In this document: in pieces, positions 1-7,821 of the stretch | Numbering within the stretch: position 1 is the first letter of the stretch | Layout of the letters: the number at the start of each line of letters is the position of its first letter | From: Chitinophaga sp. GbtcB8 | GTDB taxonomy: Bacteria > Bacteroidota > Bacteroidia > Chitinophagales > Chitinophagaceae | Assembly: GCF_019091455.1 (NCBI RefSeq) | Contig: NZ_JAGXJN010000002.1 | Coordinates: 310,001-374,000, forward strand | Length of the DNA: 64,000 bases | Direction of reading: 5' to 3' | The notes under the pieces: generated by a model | What the model saw: only the letters and a program-made list of their open reading frames with translations | Told to the model about the DNA's origin: nothing | Databases searched by the model: none | Made by a program: the position numbers and the translations under genes

Positions 1-1
1 A

Positions 2-475
2 ATTGGGCAGTACGCCCATGGCAATGAGCCCGGCCACCATATCAGCTACCTGTATGCCTATGCAGGGCAACAATGGAAAACAGCAGAGAAGGTGCGTTAC
101 ATTATGAAGGAAATGTATCACGATAAACCTGATGGCATTATCGGTAATGAGGACTGCGGGCAAATGTCGGCATGGAACGTGTTCTCATCCCTGGGTTTTT
201 ATCCTGTGTTCCCGGCTTCCGGCGCGTATGTGATCGGCAGCCCGGCGGTGGATAAAGCCGTGATACAAACACCTTCCGGCAAACCCTTTACCATTATTGC
301 TGTGAATAACAGCCCGGGAAATATTTATGTGCAGCGTATTACGCTCAACGGTAAGGAGTACACGAAAAGCTACCTGCTGCATGCTGATATTGTGAAGGGC
401 GGCACCCTGCAATTCTGGATGGGCAGCAAACCTAATTATAACTTTGGAACATCACCCGCATCGCGGCCACAATAA
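2..475 (+). CDS. GH92 family alpha-mannosidase, C-terminal part (5' end outside window)
   Basis: The reading frame is open from the first bases and ends at TAA 473-475, so this is the last 157 codons of a longer gene. The segment HGNEPGHHISYLY followed by GNEDCGQMSAW and a small beta-sandwich tail (YVIGSPAVDKAVIQ) is the conserved end of family GH92, calcium-dependent exo-acting alpha-mannosidases that are usually periplasmic or surface lipoproteins in Bacteroidota. The next gene starts 12 bases downstream on the same strand, so it is co-transcribed with the GH95 fusion and the esterase, which fits a glycan-utilisation cluster. The family is clear; linkage specificity cannot be read from this fragment. 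Confidence 0.9.
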   Translation: MGQYAHGNEPGHHISYLYAYAGQQWKTAEKVRYIMKEMYHDKPDGIIGNEDCGQMSAWNVFSSLGFYPVFPASGAYVIGSPAVDKAVIQTPSGKPFTIIAVNNSPGNIYVQRITLNGKEYTKSYLLHADIVKGGTLQFWMGSKPNYNFGTSPASRPQ

Positions 476-487
476 AACACCAGCTGA

Positions 488-3400
488 ATGAAACTATACG
501 CATTAATAACCGCCATGATATTAACGGCTTTCAGCAGCTACTCGCAAGGGTACCTGCCGGACGCCAACACGCTGGACAAAAAAGTGATGTTCGGCTACCA
601 GGGCTGGTTTGGTACGCCTGGTGATGGTTCTGGCAATGGGGCCTGGAAACACTGGTTCCGCAATAACCAGCCGGATTCCGCGCACGCCACCTTTGACTAC
701 TGGCCGGATATGCGCGAGTACCCCGCTGATGTTCAGGAAGCTACCAGCATGGTATATGCCAATGGCCAGCAAGCAAAGCTGTTCTCCGCCTACAAATACG
801 CCACGGTAGACCTCCATTTTAAATGGATGAAAGAACATGCCCTGGATGGCGTATTTGCACAACGTTTTGTTACTGAAATAAGAGGAGAGAACGGGCGCAA
901 ACATTTTAACCAGGTAGTACGCAACATTAAACAGGCCAGTGAAAAATATGAGCGCGTGTACTGCATTATGTATGATATTTCCGGCGCAGGCCCGCGTTGG
1001 AAAGAGATCATCATGCGCGACTGGCAATACCTGGTAGATTCCCTGCAGATCACTAAAGGCTCATCTTATTTACATCACAAGGGCAAACCGCTGTTAGCCA
1101 TCTGGGGCCTGGGTTTTGACCATACCACCTTTGCTACGGCACAGGCTACGGATTCCCTGCTGCAATGGTTCAAACAAGGTAAATACCAGGCCACCATTAT
1201 GGGTGGATTAAACAATACCTGGATGCAGCAGCCGGAACCCTGGCGCGCTGTGTTCAATAAGCTGGATGTGATCAGCCCCTGGGCAGTAGGCCGGTTTAAG
1301 GATGCAGCAGGCGCAGATAAATTCTGCAATACTTCTGTAATACCGGATAAAACGTATTGCGATCAGCAGCACATAGATTACATGCCCGTAATATGGCCGG
1401 GGTTTTCCTGGTATAACCTGCGCAATGGTAAATCGCCCTTTAACCAGGTACCGCGTAATGGCGGCAGCTTTTTCTGGCATCAATCTTATAATGTGATCAA
1501 AGCTGGTGTGAATATGGTGTACATTGCCATGTACGATGAGGTGGATGAAGGCACCGCTATGTTTAAAATAGCGCCGGCAGCGGCACAAAAACCAGCGCAT
1601 GCGCAGTTTGTATCGCTGGACCAGGATGGGCAGCAGCTGCCCTCAGACTGGTATCTGCAGCTGGCTGGCGCTACCAGTAATATTGTGCGTGGTAAGGCAG
1701 CTAACAGCCCAAATATTCCAATGTCGCCCGCCGCTCCGCAGGATAAAACATTGAAGCTGTGGTACAACGCGCCTGCAGGCAAGGTATGGGAAGCTGCGCT
1801 GCCAGTGGGTAACGGGCGTTTAGCAGCTATGGTATACGGCAACCCTGCAACAGAAACATTACAGCTGAATGAAGCTACGTTGTGGAGCGGCAGCCCTAAC
1901 CGCAACGATAACCCGGATGCATTAGCCGCCCTACCGGAGATCCGTAAGCTCATCTTCAACGGGCAGTATAAAGAGGCCAGTAAAATGGCCGCGCAAAACA
2001 TACAGTCTAAAAAGAATAACGGCATGAAGTACCAGACCGCAGGCGAGCTGCAGCTGGACTTTGCGGGCCATGATCAATACACAGATTATTACCGGGAGCT
2101 GAACCTGGAAACCGCCATCGCCAAAACATCCTATAAGGTGAACGGCACTACCTTCAGCCGCGAAGTATTTGCCTCCACGCCTGGCCAGGTGATAGTGGTG
2201 CACCTCAGCGCTACAACACCCGGCAGTATTACATTCCGGGCATCCTTTCATAGTGAGCATAAGTCAGCAATAAGCGTATCTGGAAATGATGAGCTGAAAC
2301 TTTCCGGCATCAGCAGCGATAAGGAAAACGTACCTGGTAAAGTAAAATTCCAGTCGCTGGTAAAGTTCAGGAATGAGGGAGGTAAAGTAACCGCATCAGG
2401 CGATGTTATTAACGTAACCGGCGCTGACGCCGTTACGCTGTACATTTCCATGGCCACAAACTATGTGAACTACCAGGATATTAGCGCCGATGAAGGCAAA
2501 CGCGCTACAGATTATTTAAGCAAAGCATTAACTCAAAACTACCAGCAGCTGCGCAGCGCGCACATAGCTGCCTATCAAAAATATTTCAACCGTGTGCACC
2601 TGGACCTGGGTACTACGGATTCCGTTAAAAACCCAACGGATATACGCTTACGCGATTTTGCGCAGGCCAATGACCCGCAGCTGGTAGCCTTGTACTTCCA
2701 GTTTGGCCGTTACCTGCTTATTTCCGCTTCCCAGCCCGGCGGGCAGCCCGCTACCTTACAGGGCCTGTGGAATAACAAGATGGATCCGCCCTGGGGCAGC
2801 AAGTACACCATTAACATTAATACGGAAATGAACTACTGGCCGGCAGAAGAAACCAATCTCCCGGAAATGCATATGCCGCTGGTGCAAATGGTAAAGGAGC
2901 TGTCTGTTACCGGCAGGGAAACCGCGCGTGTAATGTATGGCGCCGGTGGCTGGGTGGCCCACCATAATACAGACCTGTGGCGTATTACCGGCCCGGTAGA
3001 TGGTATTTATTCTGCAATGTGGCCCATGGGCGGTGCATGGCTTAGCCGGCATTTATGGGAAAAGTATTTGTACAATGGCGATAAAAAATACCTGCAAAGC
3101 GTATTTCCGGCACTGAGAGGCGCTGCACAGTTCTACCTTGATTTTTTAATACCCGAACCCACGCATCAATGGCTGGTGGTATCACCTTCCATGTCGCCGG
3201 AAAATGCGCCGCAGGCGCATCCCGGGATCTCCATCAGCGCAGGCGCCACCATGGATAACCAGCTGGTGTTTGATCTTTTTTCCAACACCATTCACGCCGC
3301 GGAAATATTGAATACAGACCCCGAATTAGTGGCTAAGCTGAAGGCTACCCGCAGCAAGCTGCCACCCATGCAAATAGGCCAGTACAGCCAGCTGCAGGAG

Positions 3401-4138
3401 TGGCTGCAGGACCTGGATAATCCGGAAGATAAACACCGTCACGTATCGCACCTGTTTGGGCTGTACCCGGCCAATCAGATCTCTCCTTACCGCACGCCGG
3501 AGCTGTTTGACGCGGCCCGTACCTCTTTAATACAGCGGGGCGATATTTCCACCGGCTGGTCTATGGGCTGGAAAGTAAACCTCTGGGCCCGCCTGCTGGA
3601 TGGTAACCATGCCTGGCAGCTGATCAAAAACCAGCTTACGCCGGCAGGAAAGAACCACGCAAAGGAGAACAGTGGCGGCGGTACATATCCCAACCTGTTT
3701 GGTGCGCACCCGCCTTTCCAGATAGGTGGCAACTTTGGCTGCACAGCCGGCATTACGGAAATGCTGCTGCAAAGCCAGGATGGCGCCATTGATCTGCTGC
3801 CTGCTTTACCGGACGATTGGAAAAGCGGCAGCATCAGCGGCCTGCGTGCAAGGGGCGGTTTTGAAATTGTAAATATGCAGTGGGAAGATGGTAAGCTGAG
3901 TAAGGTCACTATCCGCTCTGCGCTGGGAGGCAATTGCCGTTTACGCGTGCCTAATGCGCTGCAGGGCAAGGGCCTGAAAGCCGCCACGGATGCTAATAGT
4001 AATCCGTTCTTTCAGCCGGAAACCACACCCCGCCCGCTCATTAATGAAAAGGCAAAGCTAACAACGCCTACGCTGAAGGCAACACAGTTATATGATCTTG
4101 CCACGCAGGCAGGAAAAACGTATACGTTTACCCGCTAA
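488..4138 (+). CDS. Two-domain glycosidase: GH71/99-like domain fused to GH95 alpha-L-fucosidase domain
   Basis: 1216 residues. Residues 1-20 are a signal peptide (ends SSYSQ). Residues about 22-365 match the GH71/99-like family (MFGYQGWFGTPGDG, HWF, MYDEVDEGTAMFK at 348-360). A linker near 365-420 leads to a complete GH95 module: N-terminal sandwich from LWYNAPAGKVWEAALPVGNGR, catalytic (alpha/alpha)6 barrel with ININTEMNYWP (775-785), WVAHHNTDLW, SPSMSPEN (899-906), HRHVSHL, and a C-terminal sandwich. GH95 normally acts on alpha-1,2-L-fucosides by inversion. The usual FQIDGNFG motif reads FQIGGNFG here (G1080, codon 3725-3727), so a residue believed catalytic (Asp766 in Bifidobacterium AfcA, from memory) is missing. 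The fucosidase half may be weak, altered or inactive. GH92 lies upstream and an esterase downstream. Confidence 0.87.
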   Translation: MKLYALITAMILTAFSSYSQGYLPDANTLDKKVMFGYQGWFGTPGDGSGNGAWKHWFRNNQPDSAHATFDYWPDMREYPADVQEATSMVYANGQQAKLFSAYKYATVDLHFKWMKEHALDGVFAQRFVTEIRGENGRKHFNQVVRNIKQASEKYERVYCIMYDISGAGPRWKEIIMRDWQYLVDSLQITKGSSYLHHKGKPLLAIWGLGFDHTTFATAQATDSLLQWFKQGKYQATIMGGLNNTWMQQPEPWRAVFNKLDVISPWAVGRFKDAAGADKFCNTSVIPDKTYCDQQHIDYMPVIWPGFSWYNLRNGKSPFNQVPRNGGSFFWHQSYNVIKAGVNMVYIAMYDEVDEGTAMFKIAPAAAQKPAHAQFVSLDQDGQQLPSDWYLQLAGATSNIVRGKAANSPNIPMSPAAPQDKTLKLWYNAPAGKVWEAALPVGNGRLAAMVYGNPATETLQLNEATLWSGSPNRNDNPDALAALPEIRKLIFNGQYKEASKMAAQNIQSKKNNGMKYQTAGELQLDFAGHDQYTDYYRELNLETAIAKTSYKVNGTTFSREVFASTPGQVIVVHLSATTPGSITFRASFHSEHKSAISVSGNDELKLSGISSDKENVPGKVKFQSLVKFRNEGGKVTASGDVINVTGADAVTLYISMATNYVNYQDISADEGKRATDYLSKALTQNYQQLRSAHIAAYQKYFNRVHLDLGTTDSVKNPTDIRLRDFAQANDPQLVALYFQFGRYLLISASQPGGQPATLQGLWNNKMDPPWGSKYTININTEMNYWPAEETNLPEMHMPLVQMVKELSVTGRETARVMYGAGGWVAHHNTDLWRITGPVDGIYSAMWPMGGAWLSRHLWEKYLYNGDKKYLQSVFPALRGAAQFYLDFLIPEPTHQWLVVSPSMSPENAPQAHPGISISAGATMDNQLVFDLFSNTIHAAEILNTDPELVAKLKATRSKLPPMQIGQYSQLQEWLQDLDNPEDKHRHVSHLFGLYPANQISPYRTPELFDAARTSLIQRGDISTGWSMGWKVNLWARLLDGNHAWQLIKNQLTPAGKNHAKENSGGGTYPNLFGAHPPFQIGGNFGCTAGITEMLLQSQDGAIDLLPALPDDWKSGSISGLRARGGFEIVNMQWEDGKLSKVTIRSALGGNCRLRVPNALQGKGLKAATDANSNPFFQPETTPRPLINEKAKLTTPTLKATQLYDLATQAGKTYTFTR

Positions 4139-4169
4139 AGCTGCGGCACACATAATAACGCTATTGAAC

Positions 4170-5597
4170 ATGAGAAAGCTTATCATATTATTCCTCATCC
4201 TCTGCACCATCGCACCCGCCATGGCGCAGAAAAAAATTACCTGCATAGGCGCCAGCATTACCTATGGCGCTACTGTGCCGGACCGGGAGCATAACTCCTT
4301 TCCCGCGCAGCTGCAAGCCCTGCTGGGCAAGGATTACATCGTAAATAACTACGGTGTAAGCGGCACTACCTTATTAAGCAATGGCGATCATCCTTATATA
4401 AAAACAAACGAATACCGGCAAGCCTTGCAAAGCAACCCGGATATAGTGTTCATTGACCTGGGCGGCAATGATAGTAAGCTCATTAACCGCGTGTACATGC
4501 ATGAATATGAAGCGGACTATCACGCCCTTATCAGGTCATTTACGCAGCTGCCATCCCATCCCCGCATTATTTTATTAGGCCCGGTAGTGTCTTTTGTAAC
4601 AGATACCACCGGCATTTGGGATGCAGTGATCGTAAAACAGGTGATCCCGCACATGCAGCAGGTAGCCCTGCAGGAGGGCCTGGAAATGCTGGACATGCAT
4701 CCCTTGCTGATCAACAAACCTGAGCTGCTGCCCGACAACATCCATCCCAATGCCGCGGGCTCCGGTATTATGGCCAAACGTTTATACGATCAGCTAATGG
4801 TGCAGCGCGATCCTGCTTTTGATATTTTCAAACAGCTTAGCATACCCACCACTGTCAGCGCTTTTTACGGTTATGCCTGTGCAGATTTTACGCTGGATAA
4901 CCATGCCTGCAAAGTGGTAAAACCTAAATGGGCGGCCAAAGGCCATCCCTGGATATGGCGCGCCCGTTTCTGGGGCCATGAGCCGCAAACAGATCTTGCA
5001 TTGCTGGAACGGGGTTATCATGTGGTATACTGCGATGTAGCAGAGCTGTTTGGTAACCAGGCCGCCATTCAAACCTGGAATCATTTTTACGATCTGCTGC
5101 AGCACGCCGGCCTGGCCCGCAAAGCCGCCATGGAAGGCATGAGCAGGGGAGGCGTATATGTATTTAACTGGGCCGCGGAAAACCCGGACAAAGTAGCCTG
5201 CGTGTACGTGGATAACCCTGTGCTGGACCTTAAAAGCTGGCCCGGTAGTTTAGGGAGGGTAAAACCGGAACCTAAGGAGCTGCAGCAGCTAAAAGCAGAT
5301 TACGGTATTACTACCAATGCACAGCTGCAGCAGTTCAAAGGCAGCCCTGTAGATAAGGTAAAAGAGATTGTGAAGGGGAAGTATCCGATACTTATAATAT
5401 GTGCAGATGCAGATGAGGCAGTGCCACCAGCAGAGAACACCCTGCTGTTTGAGCAAAAAGTAAAGGCGTTACATGGGAACATTACGGTGATGCATAAACC
5501 CGGGTTTAAACATCATCCGCACAGCTTACCCAACCCTTCACCTATCGTTGAGTTTACTCTAAGCGCAGTGACCCCTGCGCTTTTCATTGTTCAATAG
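4170..5597 (+). CDS. Double esterase: SGNH/GDSL hydrolase fused to alpha/beta hydrolase
   Basis: 475 residues from ATG 4170; the frame extends upstream into the previous gene, but only this start gives a signal peptide (MRKLIILFLILCTIAPAMAQ). Residues 22-215 are an SGNH hydrolase: block I GASITYG (Ser29), GVSGTT, GGND and a C-terminal DNIHPN (Asp/His). Residues about 225-475 are an alpha/beta hydrolase with nucleophile elbow GMSRGG, an Asp in ADADEAVPP and a His in KHHPHS. Both catalytic sets look intact. Such proteins remove acetyl or other acyl groups from plant or host glycans in the periplasm. It starts 31 bases after the GH95 fusion and is followed by a terminator, so it is the last gene of this cluster. 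Confidence 0.85.
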   Translation: MRKLIILFLILCTIAPAMAQKKITCIGASITYGATVPDREHNSFPAQLQALLGKDYIVNNYGVSGTTLLSNGDHPYIKTNEYRQALQSNPDIVFIDLGGNDSKLINRVYMHEYEADYHALIRSFTQLPSHPRIILLGPVVSFVTDTTGIWDAVIVKQVIPHMQQVALQEGLEMLDMHPLLINKPELLPDNIHPNAAGSGIMAKRLYDQLMVQRDPAFDIFKQLSIPTTVSAFYGYACADFTLDNHACKVVKPKWAAKGHPWIWRARFWGHEPQTDLALLERGYHVVYCDVAELFGNQAAIQTWNHFYDLLQHAGLARKAAMEGMSRGGVYVFNWAAENPDKVACVYVDNPVLDLKSWPGSLGRVKPEPKELQQLKADYGITTNAQLQQFKGSPVDKVKEIVKGKYPILIICADADEAVPPAENTLLFEQKVKALHGNITVMHKPGFKHHPHSLPNPSPIVEFTLSAVTPALFIVQ

Positions 5598-5607
5598 CGT
5601 GAAAAAA

Positions 5608-5639
5608 GGGCCGGTTATTCTTGGCTGGCCCAATTTTTT
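5608..5639 (+). terminator. Intrinsic terminator after the glycosidase/esterase cluster
   Basis: GGGCCGG pairs with CTGGCCC (one G-T wobble) around a short loop, followed by AATTTTTT. It lies 10 bases after the esterase stop codon. Confidence 0.75.
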
Positions 5640-5706
5640 CTTTTCTTGTTCAGCCACACCCACTAACCTTTAGGTTAGTAGCATCCCCACCAGGCCCCCG
5701 GCACAA

Positions 5707-5782
5707 GCCGAAAGCATAAAGCGCAAAGCATAAAGCCCTCCGCTGCATTAAGCTTTCCGCTTTCTGCCTTCTGCTTTCCGCT
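5707..5782. repeat. Heptad inverted-repeat element A
   Basis: Left arm is four 7-base units, GCCGAAA GCATAAA GCGCAAA GCATAAA (5707-5734). Right arm is GCATTAA GCTTTCC GCTTTCT GCCTTCT GCTTTCC (5745-5779). The arms are imperfectly complementary and can form a long hairpin. It lies between the esterase and the START gene, both on the plus strand, and is one of at least seven related elements in the window. Confidence 0.75.
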
Positions 5783-5821
5783 CTATAACATTCGTGTGAC
5801 CAAAAACCCCGCAGTTCTCCG

Positions 5822-5829
5822 TAACTTGC
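5822..5829 (+). promoter_or_regulatory. Possible -7 element for the START-domain gene
   Basis: TAACTTGC resembles the Bacteroidota -7 consensus TAnnTTTG with one change, 37 bases before the start codon. GTGTG about 25 bases upstream could be the -33 element. Pattern match only. Confidence 0.35.
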
Positions 5830-5865
5830 ACCCAGAAAGGAATTAGTTACAATCAACCTGGCTTT

Positions 5866-6519
5866 ATGCGTATGAACAAAAGAACCTTGATACTGTGCGT
5901 GGCAATGTTGTTATCCCTCCTGGTAAATGGGCAGCAAAAATGGACCCTGAAAGCAAGGGACGGAGATATGGAGATCTATACCAAAAATATAGAGAACTCC
6001 CACCTCAAAGCCGTAAGGGTACGCTGCCTGGTACCCGCCACCTTATCCCAGCTGGTAACCGTGATCTTAGATGTGAACACCGGCGCCGAATGGGTATACA
6101 GCACTAAATCCAGCACTTTATTAAAACAGATAACCCCGGCAGAGCTGTTTTATTATTCAGAAGTAAGCCTGCCCTGGCCTGTCAGTAACCGCGATTTTGT
6201 AGCACACCTGATCACCACACAGGACCCGCAAACCAAAATAGTTACTATCAACGGGCCTACCGTAGCGGATTATGTACCGGAAAAAAAGAACATCGTACGC
6301 GTACACCGCTCCTATGGAAAGTGGATCCTCACACCCGTTAAGCAAAAGTCCGTACAAATAGACTATACACTGGAAACAGATCCCGGTGGCTCTTTGCCTG
6401 CCTGGCTGGTGAACCTGTTTGCCACCAAAGGCCCTTCTGAAACCTTCAAAAAGCTGAAAGAGCAGCTGGCCAAACCGCGCTACCAGAACGCGCAGCTGGC
6501 ATTTATTACAGAGCCTTAG
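5866..6519 (+). CDS. START-domain (StAR-like) lipid-binding protein, secreted
   Basis: 217 residues. A signal peptide (to about residue 23, LLVNGQQ) is followed by one START/SRPBCC-type domain over residues 25-205: WTLKARDGDMEIYTKNIENS, LSQLVTVILDVNTGAEW, YYSEVSLPWPVSNRDF and RSYGKWILTP are typical of the family, whose fold encloses a hydrophobic ligand. It probably works in the periplasm; the ligand is unknown. An alternative start is the ATG at 5872, which shortens the N-region by two residues. It is flanked by heptad element A upstream and a SnoaL-like gene 96 bases downstream that has its own promoter-like site. Confidence 0.8.
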   Translation: MRMNKRTLILCVAMLLSLLVNGQQKWTLKARDGDMEIYTKNIENSHLKAVRVRCLVPATLSQLVTVILDVNTGAEWVYSTKSSTLLKQITPAELFYYSEVSLPWPVSNRDFVAHLITTQDPQTKIVTINGPTVADYVPEKKNIVRVHRSYGKWILTPVKQKSVQIDYTLETDPGGSLPAWLVNLFATKGPSETFKKLKEQLAKPRYQNAQLAFITEP

Positions 6520-6588
6520 CGGGTAATAATTGATCTGCATCACACAAAACCATTATCATACATCATTGGAATAAGGCCGCCAGGAACG

Positions 6589-6596
6589 GAACTTTG
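6589..6596 (+). promoter_or_regulatory. Possible -7 element for the SnoaL-like gene
   Basis: GAACTTTG (followed by C) matches TAnnTTTG except for the first base and lies 19 bases before the start codon. TTGG about 20 bases upstream fits a -33 element. Confidence 0.4.
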
Positions 6597-6615
6597 CAGC
6601 GAAAAGCTATAAACT

Positions 6616-7092
6616 ATGCGGCAAATTCTGATCCTGGTAATGGGTGTATTGTGCGCCTCCTATAGCTGCCCACCCACACCGGCAGCACAAAACAAGCAGA
6701 TCGTACAACGTTACTTTGCAGAAGTATGGAACAGTGGCAAGCTGGAGGTGCTGGACGAGCTGCTGGATCCGCAGTACATTAACCATACGCCCAGCACGCC
6801 TGACCCGCCACCCGGGCCAGCCGGCCTTAAACCCATTGTGGCGGCCATCCGCAAGGCATTTCCCGATCTGCATTATGAAATAAAAGACCTTATTGTAAAT
6901 GACAGCATGGCCGTGGTAAGGGTAATAATGACCGGCACGCAAAGGGGCGATCTGTTCGGGCAGCCGCCGACCGGCAAAAAGATAGCAGTGAACCAGATCA
7001 ACATAGAAAAGATCCATCATGGAAAGATTGTGGAGCACTGGCGGGTAACCGATGAGCTGACCCTTATGAAACAATTGGGTATAGTGCAATAG
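6616..7092 (+). CDS. SnoaL-like / NTF2-fold ester cyclase family protein, exported
   Basis: 158 residues. The N-terminus (MRQILILVMGVLCASYSC) is a signal peptide, with Cys18 a possible lipobox cysteine. Residues 27-158 form a SnoaL-like fold: QIVQRYFAEVWNSGKLEVLDELLDPQYINHTP, GPAGLKPIVAAIRKAFPDLHYEIKDLIV, MTGTQRG, and IHHGKIVEHWRVTDELTLMKQLGI. This cone-shaped fold hosts many small-molecule hydrolases and isomerases, and also binding proteins without activity. Nothing here fixes the substrate. A Crp-family regulator follows 45 bases downstream on the same strand. Confidence 0.8.
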   Translation: MRQILILVMGVLCASYSCPPTPAAQNKQIVQRYFAEVWNSGKLEVLDELLDPQYINHTPSTPDPPPGPAGLKPIVAAIRKAFPDLHYEIKDLIVNDSMAVVRVIMTGTQRGDLFGQPPTGKKIAVNQINIEKIHHGKIVEHWRVTDELTLMKQLGIVQ

Positions 7093-7137
7093 CGCAGGTA
7101 AAATGTTGTAACTATGCAGTTGTAAACCTGGTTAGCA

Positions 7138-7725
7138 ATGCATCAGTTACTCATCAACAACTTTTGCAGGTACATTTCTTTAACGGAAGAGGAAAAAGCA
7201 AAGATCCCCGGTTTTTTCCGGCACAAAAAGCTGCGTAAAAGACAATACCTGCTGGAAGAAGGCGCCATTTGCAACGCCGATCACTTTGTAATAAAGGGCT
7301 GTTTACGCCAGTACGAAGTGGATAATGAAGGCCGGGAAAACGTAATGCAGTTTGCTTTGGAAGACTGGTGGATAGCTGACCTCTATAGTATGCTTACCCA
7401 CACGCCATCCTTATATAATATTGATGCTTTGGAGGATACAGAAGTACTTGTGCTGGAATATGCCCAGCAGCAGCAGCTGTTCAATGAAATACCAGCCATG
7501 AACATTTACTGGCGTATGATCATGCAAAAGGCTTTTGTTACCCTGCAGCGACGCGTGCTGTTCTTACAAAAACCTTTGGAAGAACGCTACCAGGATTTTT
7601 TAGCGCAATACGCCTACTTTGAACAGCGTATCCCCCAGCACCAGATAGCCTCCTATTTAGGCATTACCCGCGAATCCCTGAGCCGCATTCGCAGTGCTGC
7701 GCTAAGCATAAAGCGGAAAGCATAA
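7138..7725 (+). CDS. Crp/Fnr family transcriptional regulator
   Basis: 195 residues. Residues about 20-115 are a cyclic-nucleotide-binding-type jelly roll (YLLEEGAICNADHFVIKGCLRQYEV), then a dimer helix and a winged helix-turn-helix at 166-187 (HQIASYLGITRESLSRIRSAA). It lacks the Arg/Ser set of true cAMP pockets, as is usual for Bacteroidota members, so the ligand is unknown. The last residues (LSIKRKA) and the TAA stop are encoded by units of the heptad repeat that begins at 7706, so the native C-terminus seems to have been replaced or extended by repeat DNA. Confidence 0.87.
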   Translation: MHQLLINNFCRYISLTEEEKAKIPGFFRHKKLRKRQYLLEEGAICNADHFVIKGCLRQYEVDNEGRENVMQFALEDWWIADLYSMLTHTPSLYNIDALEDTEVLVLEYAQQQQLFNEIPAMNIYWRMIMQKAFVTLQRRVLFLQKPLEERYQDFLAQYAYFEQRIPQHQIASYLGITRESLSRIRSAALSIKRKA

Positions 7726-7821
7726 AGCAAAAAGCATAAAGGAGAAAGCATAAAGCAAAAGCCTTCCGCCTCAACCCTTCGCTGCATTAAGCTTTCTGCT
7801 TTCCGCTTTAAGCTTTCCGCT
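7706..7821. repeat. Heptad inverted-repeat element B between convergent genes
   Basis: Left arm: GCATAAA GCGGAAA GCATAAA GCAAAAA GCATAAA GGAGAAA GCATAAA (7706-7754). Right arm: GCATTAA GCTTTCT GCTTTCC GCTTTAA GCTTTCC (7784-7818). The left arm contains the stop codon of the Crp-family gene. The right arm ends at the stop codon (7821-7823) of the opposing outer-membrane gene. Both arms carry the GCNNAAN sense on the strand of the gene they follow. Confidence 0.8.

Noticed and set aside
3487-3987. Minus-strand open frame of 166 codons inside the GH95 domain
   Set aside because: Shadow of a strongly conserved coding region; no family similarity.
5650-5856. Minus-strand ORF of 68 codons over heptad element A
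   Set aside because: Translation is dominated by the repeat units; no start context or similarity.
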